Assembly (NCBI GenBank): GCA_023213315.1
Contig: JAKCPI010007874.1
Span: 28,004-92,003 of the forward strand
Direction of reading: 5' to 3'
From: Euborellia annulipes
Taxonomy: Eukaryota; Arthropoda; Insecta; Dermaptera; Anisolabididae
Length of the DNA stretch: 64,000 nucleotides
Part shown: piece by piece, positions 55,915 to 64,000 of the stretch
Layout of the letters: each line of letters opens with the position of its first letter
Position numbering within the stretch: position 1 is the first letter of the stretch
Notes under the pieces: generated by a model
The model's input: only the letters and a program-made list of their open reading frames with translations
Database searches by the model: none
What the model was told of the DNA's origin: nothing
Made by a program: the position numbers and the translations under genes

Positions 55915-56565
55915 TACTTTCTCTTACCTTTATATAAGTATTGGATTCATGTCAAAAATTCGATGTCGAGATTTTGATGGATATACACGTTTTGAGGTCC
56001 CCTGAATCCAAAAAAGTGGTTTTCGCGACATCGTCATGGTCTGTGTTGTGTCTGTGTGTCTCTGTCTGTGTACAAAATATCTCAAGAACGAATATAGCTA
56101 GGAGGTTGAAATTTTATATTTAAGTTAGGCACCCCCATGGGAGATGACACGAAGCTTTTGAACAAAATCGACCGAAGAGTACTAGTACTTTACTGAAGCA
56201 CTTTTTCAGTTTTTTCGATTTCCTCGAAATTCACTCAAAAAATTTTGATTAAAATTCAAAAATCAATTAATTTTTTTAGATGCTCTTTAAAATGAATATT
56301 CTCATTTTGTCATTGAAATCTTCTGAAGACCACTTTACTCTTTGTACTTCATAGAAAAGATAGGAGAAATGGTTGCCATGGTAACAAAATATAAATATTT
56401 TCCTATACTCTAAATTTTACATCTTGAAAATCGAATGTACCGTACTGTTGGAAACTAAATACATGTCGACACAAAAAATCTAGTGTGACAAGCACAGAAT
56501 ACAACTTTCGATTACCGAAGGTAAGAGAAAGTTGGGTGCTGTACGTCCAGTAACACCAGATTTTT
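55915..56565 (+). repeat. DR1 copy, first of three in tandem
   Basis: Shortened 5' hairpin, AGTACTAGTACT, intact X-box (56372-56385) and a mutated 3' hairpin. Confidence 0.9.
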
Positions 56566-56590
56566 ACTTTTCCTTATTATCAATTTTTTT

Positions 56591-57258
56591 TACTTTCTCT
56601 TACCTATGTATATATGCAATATATATAAAGAGAGAAAGTATTGGATTCATGTCAAAAATTCGATGTCGAGATTTTGATGGATCTTCACGTTTTGAGGTCC
56701 CCTGAATCCAAAAAAGTGGTTTTCGCGACATGGTCTGTCTGTCTGTGTGTGTGGTGTGTGTCCGTGAACAAAATATCTCAAGAACGAAAAGAGCTAGGAA
56801 GTTAAAATTTTATATTTAAGTTAGGCACCCCCATGGGACGTGACACGAAGCTTTTGAACAAAATCGACCAAAAAGTACTAGCACTTTACTGATTCACTTT
56901 TTCAGTTTTTTTCGATTTTCTCAAAATTTGCTCCAACGATTTTTTTTAAAATTCAAAAATCAATTATTTTTTAGATTCTCTATAAAATGTATATTCTCAT
57001 TTTGTGATTGAAATCTTCTGAAGACCACTTTACTCTTGTACTCCATAGAAAAGATAGGAGAAATGGTTGCCATGGTATCAAAATATAAATATTTTCCCAT
57101 ACTTATAAATTTTACATCTTGAATTCAATTGTACCCTACTGTCGGAAACTAAATACATGTCGACACAAAAAATCTGGTGTGACAAGCACAGTACACAACT
57201 TTCGATTACCGAAGGTAAGAGAAAGTTGTGTGCTGTGCGCCAGTCACACCAGATTTTT
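56591..57258 (+). repeat. DR1 copy, second of three in tandem
   Basis: Complete unit with a near-perfect 81-nt 3' hairpin (57173-57253). The core has one change (GTACTAGCAC) and the X-box one change (GTTGCCATGGTATC). Confidence 0.9.
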
Positions 57259-57609
57259 TTCCCAAAATTCACTCTATAGATTTTGATTAATATTCACAAA
57301 TCAATAATTTTTAGATGCTCTTTAAATGTATATTCTAATTTTTCCCTCAAAATTGTTTGATGCACACTTTGCTCTTGTATTTCATAGGAAATATAAGAGA
57401 AATAATTGCCCTGGTAACGAAATATTTTTTCAAGTTAATACATTTTTCATCTTGTATTAGCGTGTTGAACGTCCCTCGGTAGCCTAATGAGCAAAAATAA
57501 AATATACAGTACTATATATATATATATCGGCACCTGGTGTGTCAAGCACAAAACACAACTTTCAATTACCAAAGCTTAAAGTTCTGTGAGATTAGTCACA
57601 CCAGATTCT
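57259..57609 (+). repeat. DR1 copy, third of three, 3' half only
   Basis: Begins at CAAAATTCACTC in the middle of the unit and runs through a decayed X-box (TTGCCCTGGTAAC) to a decayed 3' hairpin. Confidence 0.75.
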
Positions 57610-57614
57610 TGTAA

Positions 57615-58380
57615 TTCAAACCATTTATTAATCTATAAAATTAAATTGTTTCTGACTTTTCATTGTTCTCTTGATTTTTACATAACAAAAAAAAAATAAT
57701 TTATATATTTTTTTTTTCGGTACGACTTATACATATGTTTCTCATTTAAACATGAAATTTTATTGAATTAATTTAATCATTTTTCACTGGATTATCTTGT
57801 TACATGTTCATTTCATTTCAAATCAAACCACTCATTCACTCTTCCTCATTAAGTTAACATTGTTAATTGTCGAAAAAAATAAAGGGGGGGGGAATCCAAA
57901 TTAAATAAACAGACACACATTGAAATGTTCGTAATAGGCGTCATTAATTAGTTTAATTAGCATAAGAATGAAATAATAATTATAAATTTGTTGAGATATG
58001 CTTCATGCATAATTAACAAACAGCCTGGTGACCGTTAGTTTAAATTCTAATGCCCTGTCTGTTGTTGTTGTTTGGACTAAAATAATCAGTTGCAAAGGGA
58101 AGCAAAGCCTTAGGCACACCTGCATTTCACTGCCTGACTGTCTCCTATCAGTATTATCACCAGGATGTTGACTACAACCAACCATACGAAAATAAACCAA
58201 AGTAAAACAAGAGAGGAGCGAAAAGTCTTACATTTGTACTCTACTTAACTGAAAGAAAATTTAAATTAAAGAAAAGAAAATGCGATTATTTGGTCTTTCG
58301 AAAAATTCACTATTGAACCATAAGTCATGACATTAGACGAATGTTCGCACAAACGCATTGTCAGGAGTTGCCAAGAGCCT
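57615..58380. other. Mostly AT-rich, with one single-copy patch
   Basis: No repeats are recognised. A less AT-rich patch at 58010-58200 holds a 65-codon minus frame without features. Confidence 0.35.
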
Positions 58381-58406
58381 CTATGAGCTCGAGGCAAACA
58401 GCACTT

Positions 58407-58446
58407 TGTCCTGATGAAGGCCGGAATATCGACCGAAACGTCGACG
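58407..58446 (+). ncRNA. Hammerhead ribozyme motif (solitary)
   Basis: Helix I pairs UUUGUC (58405-58410) with GACGAA (58443-58448), allowing one G-U. Then CUGAUGA (58411-58417), one unpaired A, helix II GGCCGG with AUCGACC-type complement (one mismatch), GAA at 58435 and ACGU with C58442 as the cleavage base. The most complete single motif here. An AAATAAAG tail follows, as in the paired elements. Confidence 0.7.
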
Positions 58447-58654
58447 AACGTATGAAATAAAGCTAAAGATAAATATATTTTTCTTTATTGCTTTTGGCTG
58501 CCTTGAATATTCTCACTACTCTTTACTCAAAAAATTAATACGTAAAATCTGGTGTGACTGGTCGCACAGCATACCACTTTCTCTTACCTTCGGTAATTGA
58601 ATTAATAATTGTCACATCAGATTTTTTGTATCTACATATATTTAGTTTCCGCCG

Positions 58655-58685
<31 letters not shown>

Positions 58686-58686
58686 C

Positions 58687-58898
58687 ATATTTTTTTAATA
58701 CACTCACACACACATTCACACAGTCTTTTCGACAACTCAGACCATATAAGACTGACGATAACCTTTATTAATTAATATACATATTGGGGGTCCAGGCATT
58801 CTTATTTGGTATCCATCCAAAATCATCGGACTGCCTGGGGTCCGAACCCGCGACTTTTGGTATACGAGGTTAGCATGCTAACCTCTACACCAAGCCGA
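58687..58898 (-). repeat. SINE-1 copy
   Basis: Minus strand: GGCTTGGTGTAGAGGTTAGC, GGGTTCGGACCCC, CAGGCAGTCCGATGATTTTG and a TGTGTGAATGTG tail. The head resembles SINE-2 in its GTAGAGGTTAGC part. Confidence 0.7.
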
Positions 58899-59097
58899 TA
58901 TATTAAAATTCAAGATTTTTTTTTTTTTTTTAAAAACACACCCTTTCTCTTTTCCTCCCCCCCCCACACCCCCCTCATAATACTCTTTTTTTTTCTACTT
59001 CTTATATCATTTTTTTTTTAGATGATGTTGTTGAGAAATATATTTTTGGAGGGGTGCGTTTTTTTTTTTTACTTCTTTTGTAATCAAATATTTTAAA

Positions 59098-59179
59098 ATA
59101 AAATCATCGGCCTTCCTTGGGCCCCACCCCCCATAGTTGGTATAGGAGGTAGGCGCGCTCCATACTACGCCCAACCCGG
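59098..59179 (-). repeat. SINE-1 head fragment
   Basis: GGGTTGGGCGTAGTATGGAG and the CCGATGATTTTA junction. The B box is degraded. Confidence 0.5.
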
Positions 59180-59639
59180 AAAATTCAAGATGTAAAATTT
59201 GTAAACATTCATTTTCTGTTACTATGGCAACCATTTCTCCTATATTTCCCTACAAGAGTATCAGTAAAGTATTCTTCAAAAAATAGTTTCAAGGGTAAAA
59301 TGAGAATATACATTTTAAAGTGCTAATAATTGATTTAATCAAAATCGTTGGAACAAATTTTGAGCAAAATAATTTGAAAATTTGCATCAGTAAAGTACAA
59401 GTACTCTTTGACCGATTTTGTTCAAGAGCTTTGTGTCACGTCCCAGGGGAGTGAGTACCTTACTAAAATATAAAATTTCAGCAAAGTTATTTTTGTTTTT
59501 GAGATATTTTGTTTAAAGACAGACCATTTTGCGGAACCCACTTTTTTTGGACACAAGGAACCTCCAAAAAGTGTATATCCATCGAATTTTGACATGAATC
59601 CAATACTTTCTATATATATAATGTAAGAGAAAGTAAAAA

Positions 59640-60270
59640 GAAAATAGAAAGCATTCTTCTATCATTTTGGTAGCTAATAATATTCCATCAGTTTCAACTA
59701 TAACAAGATTTCATTTAATATTTTGACTACTAAATTTAAGTAAAAAACAAATATTATTCAACGGAAAAAATTTACATAACCTCTGGTTTTATATAAATAT
59801 GACCTCGATTATTCCTTCTAATTATTTTTAGATGTATTCATAGCGTCTGCCTTCAATCTTATAAACAAATTTAAAAGCTAATGGAGTTTTATTTATATTA
59901 AAATATATTAAGAGGCTATTTATTCTCTCCAGGTATTTTAAATATAATATATTAACGATGTGGATGGGATACAAAAGATATCAAAATAAGCATAAATATT
60001 CGGTATAATTAAATGAGTTGGATTAAATTATCAAATTAAAACTCGCTACAGTAGGCTCTAATCAGAGGCCGAGGCACCCATCCAGAAATTTTTCAAATAT
60101 ATGCAACCATTTTCTATATTTTCGTTTGAGAACATGCTTCATATAAACAAAAGTAGTGAAAATTATTTATATATGACTTAAGGATTTTTTAATTAAAACC
60201 CCTTGCCTTTGAGAAGACCGGAGAGTTCGGTATAAGGCTTAACGAAGGAAATTAGAAACAGCCTTGTTTA
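59640..60270. other. AT-rich stretch, nothing recognised
   Basis: A weak acceptor-donor-like CTCTCCAG|GTATTT occurs at 59930, which I do not accept as a splice site. No genes or repeats. Confidence 0.35.
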
Positions 60271-60278
60271 TTTATTTT

Positions 60279-60495
60279 TACTTTCTCTTACCTCTATATA
60301 TATGTTAATATATATATATAGAACAAGTATTGGATTCATGTCAAAAATTCGATGTCGAGATTTTGATGGATCTACACGTTTTGAGGTCCCCTGAATCTAA
60401 AAAGGTGGTTTTCGCGTCATGGTCTGTCTGTGTGTGTATGTGTCTGGGTTCAATTTAAAGCATGAAGGAATTGAGCAAGGAGGTTGAAATTCATA
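60279..60495 (+). repeat. DR1 copy, 5' end only
   Basis: 5' hairpin (slightly decayed) through GGAGGTTGAAATTCATA. It ends where a GR element begins. Confidence 0.8.
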
Positions 60496-60524
60496 AGTCA
60501 AGGGCTGCTGGCCCTTTTTTTTAA

Positions 60525-60905
60525 CCCTTTTCGGCTACCCAGGCCATTAGAGATTATTAATTTATTTAAATACATTAGTACCGATGGCTACCGGGGGACG
60601 TTCCACACGCTGATTGCTCTGGGTCACCAATCCCGTGCTTGGTTTTGACATTTCTTAACTGCAACGATTGTTTTTTTTTTTTTTTTTTTTTTTTTGGAAT
60701 GGGTGCATAAGGTCCGAAGACCTATAATGACCGATAGTCACATGCAGCCAGGAAGAAAATAAAATCAAGGAGAAGCATAAAGGGGAAACTCAACTGCGGG
60801 AACTGAGAAGATGCCTGTTGAGGTTAGACTTGAAAGTCTGAAGATTGTAGGTTTGTAGGTTGTGGTGAATGGTTGCTCTCCGTTGCCAGGCCCTTGGTAT
60901 ATAAA
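60525..60905 (+). repeat. GR family copy with a retroposon-like insertion
   Basis: The GR halves at 60525-60669 and about 60865-60905 are split by a minus-strand insertion. The insertion has a long T-run (60671-60695), GGTGCATAAGGTCCGAAGAC and about 150 bp of non-repetitive text, as expected for a poly-A-tailed retroposon. Confidence 0.6.
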
Positions 60906-60943
60906 GCAGGCGCGCTACCAACTACACCGAGCCCGAGGGCTGC
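60886..60943 (-). repeat. SINE-1 head fragment
   Basis: Minus strand: GGGCTCGGTGTAGTTGGTAG and GCGCCTGCTTTATATACCAA. The B box is absent. Confidence 0.5.
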
Positions 60944-60949
60944 TGGTCC

Positions 60950-61790
60950 TTAATTGTTATATTTTCCGGCAACAATTAAACAAACAATTAAATTAATTAC
61001 TAAAAATCGTTTATAAAATTTTTTTTTTATATTCAATACTTTCTATGTTAATGAGAGTTTGAGATCGTATATATACAATAATAAAGTTGCTCTTTGAATT
61101 TTCCGGCACAATCGTTAGCATTAATTGACAGCTTTTCAATATGTTGACAAGTAACGTGAAATTTAAAAGTCAAAATTGATCATTTAAAATACAGTGCATT
61201 ATTTAGTAAAAAATGAAAGGTCGGCTCAGTATCCATTCATTCATTCATTCAAGACTAATAAGGAATGAGTTGATTATTTATTTATTTATTTATTTTTTTT
61301 TTAAGATTTTTTTTTCCCCAACCCAACTTAGTTCTATTCATTTTAATGAATGCAGTTACTTTTCATACTAAATACAAATATGGCAATATAAAACTATATT
61401 TTATTTATTTTATTCATGATGTTGTTTTTTTAAAACATTAATCATTTTTTTATTTAAATTGATTTCTCTTAGAGATCTTTTAAATAGATATTAACTGTTT
61501 GCATATTAATAATTTAAATTATGAATCTTAATTTTATGTTCCCCTTTAGAATATGAAATAAATTACTTTTTTACTTCCCGATTGCCTTAAATGTGTCTTT
61601 CCTTAAATTTGAAGCAAATACAACAAACTTCTTTTGTTTATTTATTTATTGTCATTACGATCCTATCTTTGCCCTTATTTCCTGTTCAAATGCAAATTAG
61701 TTTTTTTTTATTTCTTATTCTCGTTGTTTTATCTGAATATATAGTTTTAAAAAAAACTATCTAAAATATTTTATAAAGAAAAAAAAAAAA
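60950..61790. other. AT-rich stretch, nothing recognised
   Basis: Contains TTATTTATTTAT and CATTCATTCATTC short tandems (about 61228-61300). No ORF or RNA structure is evident. Confidence 0.35.
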
Positions 61791-61799
61791 TTTTTTTAA

Positions 61800-61945
61800 A
61801 CACCAGAGCACACATTTTTCTTCTGGTCACTTTCGATCTACTGTGTGTGTCCCTGGTGCGGGCATGGGTATCCCTGTGAGTCCCTGGTGTAGACGTGTAT
61901 ATTCCTGTGTGTCCCTCAAGGTTCACTATGCAGACCTGCTGCGGG
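61800..61945. repeat. CACACCAGGGA-type repeat
   Basis: Second copy of the 26363-26482 repeat, here with GTCCCTGGTG and GTCCCTGTGAG units repeated three or four times and the AGGTTCACTATGCAGACCTG block in inverse. Confidence 0.55.
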
Positions 61946-62099
61946 TGTGTGTATCTCTCGATCATTTTTACTCGGGGTCCTCATGTGATAATTTCATTGA
62001 TTTTTATTTTAGCCTACTTTTTAACAAGTATCAATCTATATAGAAATTCCATAACCAATTGTTCAAATTTAAAAGCGATAATGCGAGTACCTGAAAGTA

Positions 62100-62990
62100 C
62101 TGAATAATTATTTTTTTCAAATACTCGGACATATCTGTCTGTCTGCAATTAAAAATATAACAATATAAAAGATATTCTACTTGATATAAATTTTAAACAA
62201 AAAGACTGATGAAATTAATTCTCGTCCCTTGTCTGCTTAATAATGGACCTCGCAAATATATATAAAAATGAAATTTGTAAGCTTATATACCGCTAATTAA
62301 TAAAATAAAAAATTTCTGATAAAAAAACAGGAGAGACACATAAGGGTCAATATTCCATCTTTGTCCCTTAAGAGAAATAGCAGTAAAAGGGACAAACCTA
62401 ATAGGATATTTGACATATATATATATCGAGTCTGTGACAAATATGCCTGGACAGGACGTTATTTGGTGGTCGACTCGTAAATCGGACAAGTATGCGCCCC
62501 ATCAGATACAGGATGTGCTTAAATGGCTACTGACTCTCTCCTCCGATGCAACCCCAACTTCCGGCTCCAATATAGATTCCACCCTATAATTTGATACTAC
62601 AACAATAGGAAAATGGAATTTCATACTAGAATTTAAGCTATTATCAAATCAAATCGAAAAATTCAACTGTACCAGTCACATAACCGATTAACTGATGTGC
62701 TGGCATAGTAATTGCCAGTTAAAATTTAACAAATGTCACCTACCTTGTACACTAAGAAGGGCAAATAAGCCCTTCCTACATGTATTATAATAATAAATAA
62801 ATAGTAATTAAATTGATTTTATTTATTTATTTTGAAATTCCTAACGGGATCCCCGTTTATTTACCCGAGGTGCTTTCGTGCACGAAGACACACACCTCAA
62901 ACCCAACCGGCCTCTAGCCGTAGCCATCTACCGGCACCCCATGAAGTTACATCATTTCCTATCTCCAACTCCTCCTCCTGCTTTCGTCTC
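62100..62990. other. AT-rich stretch with two GC-richer patches
   Basis: Patches at 62450-62590 and 62850-62990 are single copy within the window. The second has TGCTTTCGTGCACGAAGAC, a short inverted motif. No gene is supported. Confidence 0.3.
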
Positions 62991-62999
62991 TGTTAACTT

Positions 63000-63535
63000 T
63001 TAACATCTGAAATCAGTGTTAATTCATTTTAACACCTCCTTACCTCAAATCGCTAGAATCTTTAGCCTCAAAGCGTTAACATTTAGTCAATAGTGTTAAA
63101 AAATTAATGCCATGTCTAGGGGGTGGCTTTAATATTTTAACGCCTTATTTAATGCATAAAAATGGCGTCTTTAACCTAAAAAGTAATATTATTTTGACAG
63201 CTTTGAGATAAAAAAATGTTAACATCGCTGTTGAAAACTTGATTTAGAGCATTTTTTTAACGCTGGTGTGTCAGATAGGCCTACTTAGATTTAAAATAAA
63301 AAATCAGTAATGCGCATGCGTGAGAGATATCAAGGGGTGTAAAACACAAACAGAAAACATAGCTATACTATGAATCGTTAACACTTGGTACTAAAAAGTA
63401 AAATATTAACGTCGCTGTTAAAACTTGGTTTAGAGAATAGCATTTTTTAACGTTGGTGTGTTATTTACTTTTTAACGCCCAATTTATGATGTTAAATTTT
63501 AATGTCTGTTTTTAAGTGAAAAGACCTGAATTTGT
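63000..63535. mobile_element. MITE, diverged relative of 14515-14937
   Basis: It shares GTTAACATTTAGT.AATAGTG, TTAATG.CATGTCTAG.GGGT, GGCGTC.TTAACCTAAAAAGT and the AGACCTGAA end. Repeated TTAGAG.ATAGCATTTTTTAAC blocks suggest internal duplication. The left terminus is unclear. Confidence 0.6.
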
Positions 63536-63618
63536 TTTATTCTTTATTAATTAATTCAGGCATTTACTATTTAATGAATTTGATAAAACCATCTCTTCTG
63601 TAAATATTTAAATTACAT

Positions 63619-63657
63619 TTTTTTTGTAATTTTTTTTCTCTTTTGTTTCAGGTGAGT
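63619..63657 (+). other. Candidate recursive splice site
   Basis: A pyrimidine-rich tract (63619-63648) ends in TTTCAG (63646-63651) and is followed at once by GTGAGT (63652-63657), so a 3' splice site directly regenerates a 5' splice site. This is the structure of zero-length recursive splice sites known from long arthropod introns. Alternatively the acceptor opens a 73-nt exon (63652-63724) ending before GTGAGT at 63725. One frame of that exon is open and encodes a hydrophobic stretch (LFALVMIL). Confidence 0.5.
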
Positions 63658-64000
63658 TGGGTGTCCTTCACACTTGTCTATTTGCACTGGTTATGATATT
63701 ATCAAAATACTATAAACAATTATGTGAGTACGTTTTCTAATTTAATATTTTTCTTCTCCCTACTTATAAAAGTAACTTTCTTTTTTAACATTTTTTTTTT
63801 TTTTTTTTTTGAGTCCCAAAACTCATCGTTAATCGTTCAACTCCCCTTATTTTTTTTGGGCAAAAAAGCACGGTATTAAATAAAAAAAAAATGTGGACAT
63901 ATACCATCTGTTTTATTGGATAAGAAAAAGATTCTTAGTTAGACACAAAAAAATTCCGTTTGTCAGAAGGAAGTTATATTTTTCTCAATTTTTTTTTTTT

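Larger units (their letters stand above)
58543..59637 (-). repeat. DR1 copy split by SINE-1 insertions
   Basis: The 3' hairpin and adjoining part lie at 58543-58670. The rest, from a mutated X-box (GTTACTATGGCAAC) to the 5' end (GTAAGAGAAAGTAAAAAG), lies at 59180-59637. Two SINE-1 sequences fill the gap. Confidence 0.8.

Noticed and set aside
59915..59940. Acceptor-donor juxtaposition CTCTCCAG|GTATTT
   Set aside because: The donor half lacks the GTRAGT consensus and the context is AT-rich without other exon signals.

Overview
This window looks like non-coding DNA from an AT-rich invertebrate nuclear genome. An arthropod is likely, because the one convincing core promoter pairs a TATA box with a TCAGT initiator, but I cannot name the species. 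No ordinary protein gene is visible. Apart from one mobile-element endonuclease fragment, the open frames lie in repeats, microsatellites or short GC-rich islands. Family names such as DR1, SINE-1, SINE-2 and GR are labels of mine.

Most recognisable sequence is mobile DNA. (1) DR1 is a dispersed element of about 670-700 bp with more than 20 full or partial copies on both strands. It is bounded by a hairpin at each end. It carries a conserved internal palindrome, a palindromic X-box like those bound by RFX proteins, and a GT/CA microsatellite at a fixed position. I do not recognise it as a named family. (2) Two tRNA-derived SINE families have pol III A- and B-box-like sequences. (3) Foldback and MITE-like elements include hAT-like and TA-flanked types and a 1.5-kb near-perfect palindrome (48765-50277). 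(4) Hammerhead-ribozyme-like motifs (CUGANGA, helix II, GAAACGUC) recur across the window. They mostly sit in pairs facing outward in the arms of foldback elements. One such locus (36459-38478) contains a GIY-YIG endonuclease fragment of a Penelope-like retroelement.

Layout: 1-500 single-copy island; 500-7100 mixed repeats, SINE-2 and small foldbacks; 7600-8100 single-copy island; 8800-10520 DR1 copies with nested insertions; 10800-24600 alternating single-copy islands and repeats; 24900-32960 DR1, foldbacks and SINE-2; 33834-34547 and 36459-38478 ribozyme foldbacks; 40262-43300 DR1-related inverted repeat and a tandem DR1 pair; 43430-44880 two candidate non-coding 5' exons; 45690-60900 dense repeats, including three consecutive DR1 units at 55915-57609; 63619-63657 a strong candidate recursive splice site.

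The candidate exons near 43.5 and 44.8 kb and the splice site near 63.65 kb are all on the plus strand. They would fit the 5' part of a gene with very long introns whose coding exons lie beyond the window. That link is inference. All family and motif calls were made by eye from the sequence, without alignment or folding software.
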